A stretch of 64,000 nt of DNA from Stenotrophomonas maltophilia (GTDB lineage: Bacteria > Pseudomonadota > Gammaproteobacteria > Xanthomonadales > Xanthomonadaceae): NCBI RefSeq assembly GCF_002799155.1, contig NZ_NERD01000002.1, positions 3,224,001-3,288,000 of the forward strand, in the 5' to 3' direction. A model generated the notes under the pieces. That model did not search any database and was not told the origin of the DNA. It was given only the letters and a program-made list of their open reading frames with translations. Below, one piece after another: positions 43,548-51,794 of the stretch (positions within the stretch are counted from its first letter, which is position 1; each line of letters opens with the position of its first letter). The position numbers were made by a program, and so were the translations under genes.

Positions 43548-44813
43548 TCAATCCTTGACGATCTGCGGCGAACCCAGGCCCAGACCGGCGATGCGCCCGA
43601 CAAGTTCCGCAGCACTGGCATGGTCGCTGGCGGGAACGCGCAGGCGGAACAGGGTGCGGCCACCGGCGGCAATGTCGCTGATGGTCGCACCGACGATGCC
43701 AGCGGCGTTGAGCTGCCCCATCGCACGGTTGGCATTGTCGCGGTTGGAGAAGCTGGCGACCTGTACCATCACCGCGCCCACCACCTGCTGCGACAGGCTG
43801 GGTGCTGCCGACGTGGCGTCGCGCACCGGTGCGGGCGCGACGGCGCGCGGCGCGGCACTGGCGACCGCAACCGGTGCCGGCGCGGTGCTGCGCGGCGGCG
43901 GCGCACTCGGCGGCAGGCTGCTGACCGCCACATCCGGCACGGCGCTGGCCACGCCCTGGGTGGTGGCCGGCTGGCCACGCGCAGGCATGCCGTCGGCCGG
44001 CAGGCGCTTGACCAGGCGATCGATATCGCTGTCGGCGGTGCCGCGCGCGGTCGCTGCGGGCCGCGCGCTGGCCACTGCGGCAGCCGCTTCGGCGGCACGA
44101 CGCTCGCGGCGCGACGGCTTCTGCGCCATCAGGTTGCTCTCGCCCGGCTGCAGCGCGCGCACTTCGACGTTGCCGGTACCGCGTTGGGTGATGCCCAAGC
44201 GCACGGCGGCGGCATAGCTGAGATCGACCACGCGGCCATCATGGAACGGGCCGCGATCGTTGACGCGCACGATCACCGATTCGCCATTGTCCAGGTTGGT
44301 CACGCGGGCGAAGCTGGGCAACGGCAGCGTCTTGTGCGCGGCGGTGAACTGGTACATGTCGTAGACCTCGCGGTTGGAGGTCAGGCGGCCATGGAACTTG
44401 GCGCCGTAGTACGACGCGGTGCCGCGCTCGACGTAGTTGCGGGTATCGTCGAGCACCTTGTACGACTTGCCCAGCACCACGTACGGCGACTTGTTGCCGA
44501 TCGCCGAGCGTTGCTCGGCGGTCACTTCCGGCTCGGGAATGCAGGCGACGTTCGGAACGTAGTCCGGCGTGCTGTCACGCACGCCCGGCTTGTACAGGCC
44601 ACCGGCGGTGTAATTGCCGCGGGTGCTCAGGTCTTCCTTGGCCGCCGCGTACGGCGACCCTTCCGGGCAATGCGCCGGGCGCGAGCCACGCCCCTGCACC
44701 AGCGTGCCGCCGGACTTGCCACCATGGCCGGCCGTGGCCGGCTTCTTCGGCGCGCTGCTGCAGGCAGCCAACGCGAGGACGATCAAGCCTGGAACCAGCC
44801 ATCTGATGTTCAT
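43548..44813 (-). CDS. rlpA: Septal ring lytic transglycosylase RlpA with SPOR domain
   Basis: 421 residues, lipoprotein: the lipobox LALAACSS follows a short hydrophobic stretch. A double-psi beta-barrel (about 140-225) carries RGTASYYGAKFHGRLTSN and the acidic VRVNDRGPFHDGRVVDLS. An Ala/Pro/Arg-rich linker leads to the C-terminal SPOR domain (about 340-415, VMVQVASFSNRDNANRAM), which binds glycan strands lacking stem peptides at the division site. It cuts such naked glycans in Pseudomonas. Start overlaps the mltB stop (ATGA at 44810-44813). Confidence 0.93.
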   Translation of the reverse strand: MNIRWLVPGLIVLALAACSSAPKKPATAGHGGKSGGTLVQGRGSRPAHCPEGSPYAAAKEDLSTRGNYTAGGLYKPGVRDSTPDYVPNVACIPEPEVTAEQRSAIGNKSPYVVLGKSYKVLDDTRNYVERGTASYYGAKFHGRLTSNREVYDMYQFTAAHKTLPLPSFARVTNLDNGESVIVRVNDRGPFHDGRVVDLSYAAAVRLGITQRGTGNVEVRALQPGESNLMAQKPSRRERRAAEAAAAVASARPAATARGTADSDIDRLVKRLPADGMPARGQPATTQGVASAVPDVAVSSLPPSAPPPRSTAPAPVAVASAAPRAVAPAPVRDATSAAPSLSQQVVGAVMVQVASFSNRDNANRAMGQLNAAGIVGATISDIAAGGRTLFRLRVPASDHASAAELVGRIAGLGLGSPQIVKD

Positions 44814-45955
44814 GCCGGGGGCAGCTCCTGTCCGGCGATGGCCTGGGACAACTGGAACACGGCCATCGCGTACATCTTCGAAAGGTTGTAGCGGGTGATC
44901 GCGTAATAGTTCTGGAAGCCCAGCCAGTACTGCTTGCCGGCGCTGCCTTCCAGCGTGACCGGGGTGGCGGTGGCACCCGGCTGCACCGCTGCGCTCGGCT
45001 GGTAGCCGCGCTGCGCCAGGTCGGCCAGCGACCAGGTCGGCATCCATTCGGTCGGGTTGAATTCCTCGCGGCCCGGCGCCAGCGTGGCCGGCACGGCCAC
45101 CTGCCCGCCACGCACCCAGCCGCCCTTCTTCACGAAGTAGTTGGCGATGGACGAGAACACATCGTCGTAGCTGGTGAACAGGTCGCGACGGCCATCACCA
45201 TTACCGTCCACGGCGTAATCGAGGTAACTGGACGGCATGAACTGGCCCATGCCCATCGCGCCGGCATAGCTGCCCTTGAGCGTAGTGATGTCCAGTTTCT
45301 CTTCGCGGCCCAGCTCGAACAGCTTGGCCAGCTCATCGCGGAAGAACAGCTCGCGGCGCACTTCGCGTTCCAGCTTGGCCGGGTCGCCGCTGCGCGGGTA
45401 ATAGAACGCCAGCGTATACAGCGCATCCAGCACGCGATGGCTGCCTGCGTTCTTGCCGTAACTGGTTTCCACGCCAATGATCGCCACGATCACTTCGGCC
45501 GGGACGCCGGTGCGCTGCTGCACGCGATCCAGTTCGGCACGGTGCTGGGCCAGGAACGCACGACCGCCGTCGATGCGTGCCTTGCTGATGAACATCGGCC
45601 GGTACTCGTTCCACGGCTTGACCCGCTCGGCCGGGCGCGACATCGCCGCGATGATCGGCTGGCGCACCTGCGCCTGGTCGAGCACGTTGCTGATCTGCTC
45701 CGGCTTCAGGCCATAGCGCTTGGCGGTATCGGCAATGAAGCGGGCCCGCGCGACCTCGAACGGCACCGGGGTGAGATCGACCGGCGGCGCAGTGGCGGCA
45801 GTGGCTTCGGGTGCGGCCTCGGCCGGGCCATGGGCCTTGGCGGCGGGCTGGCGCGGCGTACTGCTGGCCTGGGGTGAAGACGGTGGGGACTTCGGCTGGG
45901 TCGCGCAGGCGACCAGGCCGAGGGTGAGCATGCAGGCCAGAGTGCGTCGAATCAT
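44810..45955 (-). CDS. mltB: Lytic murein transglycosylase B
   Basis: 381 residues, lipoprotein with lipobox LGLVACAT. Cleaves the glycan between MurNAc and GlcNAc to form anhydro ends. The catalytic Glu is in AIIGVETSYGKNAGS; the family text GAMGMGQFMPSSYLDYA follows, and an EF-hand-like loop DGNGDGRRDL matches the calcium site of Slt35. An Ala/Pro-rich spacer (about 20-55) separates the anchor from the enzyme. It leads the mltB-rlpA-dacC operon; a 947-base gap lies upstream. Confidence 0.94.
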   Translation of the reverse strand: MIRRTLACMLTLGLVACATQPKSPPSSPQASSTPRQPAAKAHGPAEAAPEATAATAPPVDLTPVPFEVARARFIADTAKRYGLKPEQISNVLDQAQVRQPIIAAMSRPAERVKPWNEYRPMFISKARIDGGRAFLAQHRAELDRVQQRTGVPAEVIVAIIGVETSYGKNAGSHRVLDALYTLAFYYPRSGDPAKLEREVRRELFFRDELAKLFELGREEKLDITTLKGSYAGAMGMGQFMPSSYLDYAVDGNGDGRRDLFTSYDDVFSSIANYFVKKGGWVRGGQVAVPATLAPGREEFNPTEWMPTWSLADLAQRGYQPSAAVQPGATATPVTLEGSAGKQYWLGFQNYYAITRYNLSKMYAMAVFQLSQAIAGQELPPA

Positions 45956-46289
45956 CGTCGCAGGTTAGCAGGTCATGGATGAATTAAAACCCCTAACACC
46001 ATGAATCACAACGATTTGCCCGCGTTCAGCGGGAAATGTGAAGACGTCGTGATCACCCCGCCCCATTCAGATAGAGGTTGCCGGTTGCGTCCCCATCCCC
46101 GCAGACGCAACCGGCGACCGGATCCGGTCGGTACCTGCGCGGCTGCCGCTCCCCAGTGGCAGTACCCCGCGCTCCCTGTACCCGTTGGATCAGTACTGCT
46201 TCCCGCCCGACGCCCCCTCGCGCTGCATCGATTGACGGCGCGCCGTGCCGAACGGGCCGCCATTGTGCAGGCCGATTACGACAAGTCCA

Positions 46290-46303
46290 TTGATCAAGAT
46301 CAA
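46290..46303. promoter_or_regulatory. Perfect FNR/ANR-type box
   Basis: TTGAT-CAAG-ATCAA, an exact match to the TTGAT-N4-ATCAA consensus. A TAACAT box at 46328-46333 would put a plus-strand start near 46339, with the site centred near -42. On the minus strand CACAAT at 46267-46262 would put a start near 46255, exactly -41.5, toward mltB. Both fit class II activation. Confidence 0.6.
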
Positions 46304-46500
46304 CGCGCTGTAAAAATGTGAACCAGCTAACATTTTTTATGGAATTTGGTCAGAGCGCGTGTTGCTGTGCGGCGTTGTGAGAACGCTTCCACAACGGGCA
46401 TTGCGCAGAGTCAGGAAGGCTCCAGCCAACGGCGCAGCCCCTCGTGTGTGGCCGCGCAAAGCAGTTCAGGGGTGAGGCCAAGGTTCCGTGCGCGTCTATC

Positions 46501-46714
46501 CACGGAGAAGAAAGAGAAGATCAAAAGCGGGTCGCGGCGCTGCGCTTGCTCGTGAGCCGAGCACTGCTATGCCGGTCGTCCTGACCGGCACCCTTCGGGC
46601 CGCCGCCATGGGCGACGTTGGCAGCGGCTCCTGCCGCTGCCTTCGGCGCTGCAGGATGCAATGAAGCGGGCGGCCAAGCTGGTTTTGCTTTTGATCTTCT
46701 TTTTCTTTTCCGTG
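46501..46714. repeat. Long inverted repeat with 28-bp arms
   Basis: Left arm 46501-46528 starts CACGGAGAAGAAAGAGAAGA; right arm 46687-46714 is its complement with two mismatches. The 158 bases between hold smaller hairpins (TGCCGGTC/GACCGGCA at about 46570-46590). Transcribed, the whole could fold into one branched structure. Confidence 0.75.
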
Positions 46715-46740
46715 GGTGGACGCGCCCGAAAACTGTCAGG

Positions 46741-46844
46741 GGGCGGGCGCGGTGGGTTCGCGGGACCGTTGGCGCCATGGATGGCGCCATCGAGCCCCCA
46801 AGGACGGGTTTACGGCGTGTCCCGCGAACCCACCGTGCCCGCCC
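46741..46844. repeat. Second long inverted repeat with 26-bp arms and inner hairpin
   Basis: Left arm 46741-46766 (GGGCGGGCGCGGTGGGTTCG and on), right arm 46819-46844, with two mismatches. A perfect inner palindrome TGGCGCCATGGATGGCGCCA lies at about 46770-46789. It sits 58 bases past the stop of the second rodA. Confidence 0.75.
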
Positions 46845-46902
46845 CACACATGAGCCGCGTTACGCGACCACCCACGAGGGGCTGCGCCGTTGGCTGGAAA
46901 CC

Positions 46903-48006
46903 CTATCCCCCGTGTACAGGCCGGTGCCCACGCACCGCCATCACCAGCCCGATGCCGGCCAACAGCGAGACCGCCGAGGTCCCGCCGTAACTGATCAGCG
47001 GCATCGGAATGCCCACCACCGGCAGCAGGCCGGAAATCATTCCACCGTTCACCAGCACGTAGACGAAGAACGCCAGCCCCAGGCTGCCGGCCAGCAACCG
47101 CGCATGGGTGTCGCGCGCATGCACTGCAATCCACAGGCAACGGCCAACCACGAACAGGTACAGCGCGAACAGCGTCACCACGCCAAGCCAGCCGAACTCT
47201 TCGGCCAGCACCGAAAATGCGAAGTCGGTGGTGTACTCGGGCAGGAAATCCAGCGTGGCCTGCGTGCCCTGACCCCAGCCACGCCCCTCCCAGCCACCGG
47301 AGCCGATCGCGATGCGCGACTGCAGGATGTTCCATCCCGTACCAAGCGGGTCCGCTGCCGGGTCGAGGAAGGTCAGTACGCGATCCTTCTGGTATTGCCG
47401 CAACAGGCCGAACCACGCCAGCGGTGCGGCCACCGACAGCCCCGCCGCGCCGGTGGCCACCCAGCCCCAGTGCAGTCCGGCCAGCAACAATGCGAACACG
47501 CCGCTGGCAGTCACCAATGTGGCGGTGCCGAGGTTGGGCTGCATCAGGATCAGCACCGCCGGCACGCCGATCAGCACTGCGGCCGTCAGCACCGTGCGCG
47601 GCGAAGGGGGCAGCGGTTGCCGGTGCAGGTACCACGCCATCATCAGCGGCAGGCTGAGCTTGAGCAGCTCGGACGGCTGCAGGTAGAACGCGCCCAGGTT
47701 GAGCCAGCGCTGCCCGTACTTTCCGGTGCCGATCACGTACACCGCCACCAGCGGCAGCATCGACAAGGCATACAACGCCGGTGTCCATGCGCGCAGGCGC
47801 AGCAGCGAAACACGCGACAGCAGCCACATGGCCAGCAGCCCACCGGCAAAGCGCGCCGCCTGCCCGGCCACTGGCCCGGACACGCTGTGCAGCACCGCCA
47901 GGCCCGCGCCCATCAGCATCAACAAGGCGACCAGCAACGGCAGATCGATCGTGCGCACCACCTCACGGCAGCCGCCAAGCAGTCGTTTCCATTCCACGCG
48001 CAGCAC
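46903..48006 (-). CDS. Second RodA-like SEDS glycosyltransferase
   Basis: 367 residues from GTG 48006, about ten transmembrane helices. It is a paralogue of the rodA next to it, with the same landmarks: GTGKYGQRWLNLG, FYLQPSELLKLSLPLMMAWYL (in parts), QPNLGTATLV, QSRIAIGSGGWEGRGW, the catalytic-Asp region EYTTDFAFSVLAEEFGW and IPMPLISYGGTSAVSLL. SEDS proteins polymerise lipid II glycan at the inner membrane with a class B PBP. It lies directly after rodA, separated by 114 bases with a GGGGTCAG palindrome. The key Asp is kept, so it should be active. Confidence 0.88.
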   Translation of the reverse strand: MLRVEWKRLLGGCREVVRTIDLPLLVALLMLMGAGLAVLHSVSGPVAGQAARFAGGLLAMWLLSRVSLLRLRAWTPALYALSMLPLVAVYVIGTGKYGQRWLNLGAFYLQPSELLKLSLPLMMAWYLHRQPLPPSPRTVLTAAVLIGVPAVLILMQPNLGTATLVTASGVFALLLAGLHWGWVATGAAGLSVAAPLAWFGLLRQYQKDRVLTFLDPAADPLGTGWNILQSRIAIGSGGWEGRGWGQGTQATLDFLPEYTTDFAFSVLAEEFGWLGVVTLFALYLFVVGRCLWIAVHARDTHARLLAGSLGLAFFVYVLVNGGMISGLLPVVGIPMPLISYGGTSAVSLLAGIGLVMAVRGHRPVHGG

Positions 48007-48067
48007 GCTAGCAACGGGCGCTTGCGTGAAGCTGTCATGGTGCTCCTGCTCTCCGTGGCCGAGCTGT

Positions 48068-48110
48068 GGGGTCAGATCCCTTTTTCCTGTGGAAAAAGGG
48101 ATCTGACCCC
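48068..48110. repeat. GGGGTCAGATCCC-family palindrome between the two rodA genes
   Basis: GGGGTCAGATCCCTTTTTCC paired with its complement over a 3-base loop. Nearly identical to the copy at 24014. It may lower read-through from rodA into the second copy. Confidence 0.85.
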
Positions 48111-48120
48111 GACGCCGGAC

Positions 48121-49233
48121 TCAACCGTAGCCGCCGTGCACCGGGTTGTGACTGCGCACGGCCATCACCAACCCGAAACCGGCCAGCAGCGATACCGCCG
48201 AGGTTCCACCGTAGCTGATCAGCGGCATCGGCACGCCCACTACCGGCAGCAGGCCGGAGATCATCCCGCCGTTCACCAGCACGTAGACGAAGAACGCCAG
48301 GCCGGTGGCGCCGGCCAGCAGGCGCGAATAGGAATCGCGCGACTGGCTGGCAATCCACAGGCAGCGCCCGATCACCACCAGGTACAGCGCCAGCACGGTG
48401 GCCACGCCGATCCAGCCGAATTCCTCGCTCAGCACCGAGAACGCGAAGTCGGTGGTCTGTTCGGGAATGAAGTTCAGGTGCGACTGCGAGCCCTCGCCCC
48501 AGCCCTTGCCGTCGAAGCCGCCGGAACCGATCGCGATCTTCGACTGGATGATGTTCCAGCCGGCCCCGAGCGCATCCATCTCCGGGTCCAGGAACATCAT
48601 GATGCGGTCCTTCTGGTACGGCCGCAGCAGCCAGAACCAGGCCACCGGAGCGACCGCCGCGACGCCGCCCACGCCCAGACCGACCCACCACCATGGCAGG
48701 CCCGCCAGCAGCAGCACGAACACGCCGCTGGCGGCGATCAGCACGCCGGTGCCAAAGTCCGGCTGCAGCATCACCAGGCCGGTGGGCACGCCGATGATGA
48801 CCAGCGCGGTCAGCACGGTACTGAAGCGCGGTGGCAGCGGCATCTTGTGCAGGTACCACGCCACCATCATGGGCAGGCTGACCTTCAACAGCTCGGCCGG
48901 CTGCAGGTAGAAGAATTTCAGGTCCAGCCACTGCCGGCCGTACTTGCCGGTGCCGAGCACGAACACCGCCAGCAACGGGATCATCGAGATCGCGTAGATC
49001 ATCGGCGTGGCCGAGCGGATGCGCAGGATCGGTACCCTCGAGATGCCCCACAGCGCGGCCATGCCCACCGCGAAGCGCACGCCCTGGGCCATCACCAGGC
49101 CGTCGCCACCGGCGCTCTTCAAGGTGGCCAGGCCAATCACCATCAGCGCGCCCAGGGCGAGGCACAGCACCCAGTCCAGCGTGCTGAAGAAGCGGCGCAG
49201 CATGTCGCCGGCCCAGCGCAGGAACACTCTCAT
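48121..49233 (-). CDS. rodA: Rod shape-determining SEDS glycosyltransferase RodA
   Basis: 370 residues, about ten transmembrane helices. Polymerises peptidoglycan glycan for cell elongation with PBP2 (mrdA). Family text: GTGKYGRQWLDLKFFYLQPAEL, QPDFGTGVLIAASG, QSKIAIGSGGFDGKGWGEGS, EQTTDFAFSVLSEEFGWIG with the catalytic Asp, and VPMPLISYGGTSAVSLLAGFG (split here for length). Start overlaps the mrdA stop (ATGA at 49230-49233), and order mreBCD-mrdA-rodA is the standard elongasome operon. Confidence 0.95.
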   Translation of the reverse strand: MRVFLRWAGDMLRRFFSTLDWVLCLALGALMVIGLATLKSAGGDGLVMAQGVRFAVGMAALWGISRVPILRIRSATPMIYAISMIPLLAVFVLGTGKYGRQWLDLKFFYLQPAELLKVSLPMMVAWYLHKMPLPPRFSTVLTALVIIGVPTGLVMLQPDFGTGVLIAASGVFVLLLAGLPWWWVGLGVGGVAAVAPVAWFWLLRPYQKDRIMMFLDPEMDALGAGWNIIQSKIAIGSGGFDGKGWGEGSQSHLNFIPEQTTDFAFSVLSEEFGWIGVATVLALYLVVIGRCLWIASQSRDSYSRLLAGATGLAFFVYVLVNGGMISGLLPVVGVPMPLISYGGTSAVSLLAGFGLVMAVRSHNPVHGGYG

Positions 49234-51305
49234 CGTGCGGGCTCCGCGGGGGTCGGGCGCGGCGTGGCCGGCAGCGCGGCGGCGGCCGGCGTTCCCGGCT
49301 GCGGTGCGGGCGCGGGTTCGGGCGCAGGCACGCCGACCAGCACCGGATGCTCACCCAGCTGCGCCGCGGCGAGGTCACCCGCCTGGCGCGCGCCCACATC
49401 TTCGTTGTCGAATGCAGTGGCGCCGATGGCGGTGGTGCCGCGCTCGCTGTCCAGCGGCTGCATGCCTTCGGGCATCTTGCCGAGCAGGTAGGCGTCGAAC
49501 ACCTTGCGGGCGATCGGCGCGGCCGCGGCGCCGCCGTAACCACCGCCCTCCACCGCGATCGCCAGCGCGATCACCGGCTGGTCCACCGGCGCAAAGCCAA
49601 CGAACAGCGCGCGGTGGCGCAGGTGCATCGGCAAGCTCTTGGGATTCACCGCGGCGGTGCCCTTGCGGCTGATGACCTGCGCGGTTCCGGTCTTGCCGGC
49701 CATCGTGTACGGAGCGCCGGCCGCCATGCGTGCGGCACTGCCGCCAGGCAGCATGGTGGCCATCATGCCTTCGCGCACCGCCTGCAGGTTGTTCGGGTTC
49801 GGGCTGATCGGCTTGCTCTCGCCCGGGTCGGTCGCCACCCAGTCATGGTCGAACCCCGCGCGCTGCTGGATCACCAGATGGGGCGTGCGCAGCTGCCCGT
49901 CGGCCAGTCCACTGACACCCCGCGCCAGCTGCAGAGGGGTGACCTTCCAGTCGCCCTGGCCGATGCTGATGTTGACCGTGTCGCCGGGGTACCAGGCTTC
50001 CTTGCGGCTCTTCCGCTTGTAGGCCGGCGAAGGCAGGATGCCGCCGATCTCGCCGGTCAGGTCGATCCCGGTCGGCTGGCCGAAGCCGTAGTACTCCATG
50101 TAATGGTCGAAACGCTCGATGCCCAGGTCCAGCGCCAGCTTGTAGTAGTACGTGTTGACCGACTGCGCGATGGATTTGCGCAGGTCGGTCCAGCCATGGC
50201 CGCCGCGGTGCGAGTCACCCCAGCCGCGCGAAGTACCGGGCAGGTAGAACATGCCGGTGGAAAGCACTTTGTCTTCGGGCCGGCGCACGCCCGAATCGAG
50301 GCCGGCCAGTCCGATCAGCGGCTTCAACGTGGAACCGGGGGCGACGCCACCCAGCACCAGGCGGTTGAACTGCGGCCGCGAGGGATTGTCGTTCAGTGCC
50401 TTGAAGTCGGCATGCGAAATGCCGTTGACGAACAGATTGGGGTCATAGGATGGCAGGCTGACCATCGCCAGCACTTCGCCGGTACGCGGGTCCATCGCCA
50501 CCGCCGAGCCTTCCTGGTCGCCGAAAGCGGCCACCATGGCGCGCTGCAGGTCGGCGTCGATCGACAGTCGCAGGTCGGCACCGGACTGCGCGGCGACACG
50601 GCCGATGGTGCGGATCGCACGGCCCTGCACGTTGGTCTCGACCTGCTCGTAGCCGACCTTGCCGCGCAGCTGCTGCTCGTAGTAGCGCTCCAGGCCGGAC
50701 TTGCCGATGTGGGTCAGCGCGGCATTGCCTTCGCCGAGAATCTCCAGGTCCTTGTCATCGACGCGGCCGACGTAGCCGATGATGTGCGCGAACAGATCGC
50801 CATACGGGTAGCGGCGGGTCAGGTAGGGCTCCAGCTCGACGCCGGGGAAGCGCCAGCGATCAACCGCGAAGCGCGCCATCTCCTCGTCGCTCATGCGCAG
50901 CTTCAGCGTGACCGGCAGGAACTTGCGGCGCGCCTTGCGCGACTTGTTGAACGCTTCCAGCTCTTCCGGGCTGATGTTGATGATCTTCGCCAGCCCTTCC
51001 AGGGTGGCGTCCATGTCCTTGACCTTGTCCGGAGTCACGTCCAGGCGGAAGGCCGGCACGTTCTCGGCCAGCAGGCGGCCGTTGCGGTCGTAGATCATGC
51101 CGCGCCCGGGCACCACCGGCCGCGGCTTGATGCGGTTGGCTTCCGAGCGCGTGGCGTAGACGTCATGGTCCAGCACCTGCAGCTTGAAGTACCAGCCACC
51201 CAGGCCCAGCAGGCAGACCAGCACGCCCAGGAAGCCCAGCGCCGCGCGACGGCGGAACTGTTCGGCTTCGGCGTGCGGGTTCTTGACCTGGCGGCGCGGG
51301 ATCAT
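49230..51305 (-). CDS. mrdA: Penicillin-binding protein 2, elongation-specific transpeptidase
   Basis: 691 residues. One N-terminal transmembrane helix (about 25-45), pedestal domain (about 50-260), then the transpeptidase: SxxK in GVAPGSTLKPLIGL, SxN in IAQSVNTYYYKLAL and KTG in MAGKTGTAQVISRKG. Crosslinks peptidoglycan in the elongasome with RodA. The extreme C-terminus (about 640-691) is an Ala/Pro-rich tail beyond the usual domain end (E. coli PBP2 is 633). It follows mreD after a 3-base gap. Confidence 0.96.
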   Translation of the reverse strand: MIPRRQVKNPHAEAEQFRRRAALGFLGVLVCLLGLGGWYFKLQVLDHDVYATRSEANRIKPRPVVPGRGMIYDRNGRLLAENVPAFRLDVTPDKVKDMDATLEGLAKIINISPEELEAFNKSRKARRKFLPVTLKLRMSDEEMARFAVDRWRFPGVELEPYLTRRYPYGDLFAHIIGYVGRVDDKDLEILGEGNAALTHIGKSGLERYYEQQLRGKVGYEQVETNVQGRAIRTIGRVAAQSGADLRLSIDADLQRAMVAAFGDQEGSAVAMDPRTGEVLAMVSLPSYDPNLFVNGISHADFKALNDNPSRPQFNRLVLGGVAPGSTLKPLIGLAGLDSGVRRPEDKVLSTGMFYLPGTSRGWGDSHRGGHGWTDLRKSIAQSVNTYYYKLALDLGIERFDHYMEYYGFGQPTGIDLTGEIGGILPSPAYKRKSRKEAWYPGDTVNISIGQGDWKVTPLQLARGVSGLADGQLRTPHLVIQQRAGFDHDWVATDPGESKPISPNPNNLQAVREGMMATMLPGGSAARMAAGAPYTMAGKTGTAQVISRKGTAAVNPKSLPMHLRHRALFVGFAPVDQPVIALAIAVEGGGYGGAAAAPIARKVFDAYLLGKMPEGMQPLDSERGTTAIGATAFDNEDVGARQAGDLAAAQLGEHPVLVGVPAPEPAPAPQPGTPAAAALPATPRPTPAEPAR

Positions 51306-51308
51306 GGC

Positions 51309-51794
51309 TCAGCGCCCGCGCTTGCCGAATCGCACCGCGTCCAGCAGCACGAACACCAGCGGCCACAGGCCCATGCCCAGTAGCGGTGCCCACCAGTACG
51401 ACCACGGCAGGGTGGGTTCACCCACCAGGATGTGCACCAGCGCGCTGACGATGCGGTCGTTGAACAGCAGGCCGCCGATGGCCAGCATCTGCTGCGACAT
51501 CGGGAAGAAGCGGATGCGGGCGCGGAAGCGCTGCAGGATGAAGGCCAGCATCACCAGCCGCAGCGCCTGTTCGCCGAGCACGCCGCCGTACAGCAGGTCG
51601 GCAACCACGCCGCTGGCGAAGGCGATGCCCAGGCCGACGCGCTCGGGGGCTTCGATCACCCAGTACGCCAGCACCAGCGCCAGCCAGTACGGGCGCAACG
51701 GCTGCAGCAGCGCCGGCAACGGCAGCAGGCCCAGCAGCAGCGCCACCACCAGGCTGGCCGGCAGCACCCACGGATTGTCGCGCAGGCGGCTCAT
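51309..51794 (-). CDS. mreD: Rod shape-determining protein MreD
   Basis: 161 residues, five to six transmembrane helices. Family text includes PYWLALVLAYWVIEAPERVGLG (in part) and GVVADLLYGGVLGEQALRL with the conserved Asp. Inner-membrane partner of MreC in the elongasome. Start overlaps the mreC stop by four bases (ATGA). Confidence 0.93.
   Translation of the reverse strand: MSRLRDNPWVLPASLVVALLLGLLPLPALLQPLRPYWLALVLAYWVIEAPERVGLGIAFASGVVADLLYGGVLGEQALRLVMLAFILQRFRARIRFFPMSQQMLAIGGLLFNDRIVSALVHILVGEPTLPWSYWWAPLLGMGLWPLVFVLLDAVRFGKRGR

Larger units (their letters stand above)
45956..46902. other. 947-bp gene-free gap with an FNR box and long inverted repeats
   Basis: No convincing protein gene on either strand: short frames here translate to Arg/Pro/Ser-rich noise. 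The gap holds a hairpin (GTTGCGTC/GACGCAAC type, about 46080-46112), a perfect FNR-type site (46290-46303), and two nested long inverted repeats (46501-46714 and 46741-46844). It should contain the mltB promoter. Confidence 0.6.

Noticed and set aside
46001-46321. A 106-codon plus-strand frame in the mltB upstream gap
   Set aside because: Arg/Pro/Ala-rich translation, and it runs through the FNR box and a hairpin. Not protein-like apart from its last 20 codons.
46618-49491. A 957-codon open frame antisense to both rodA genes
   Set aside because: His/Gln/Arg-rich translation without membrane segments or motifs. Both rodA genes opposite are intact and recognisable.
48035-49543. A 502-codon frame in another phase over rodA and the end of mrdA
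   Set aside because: Arg/Pro/Ala-rich with no hydrophobic segments. It overlaps two well-supported genes on the same strand.
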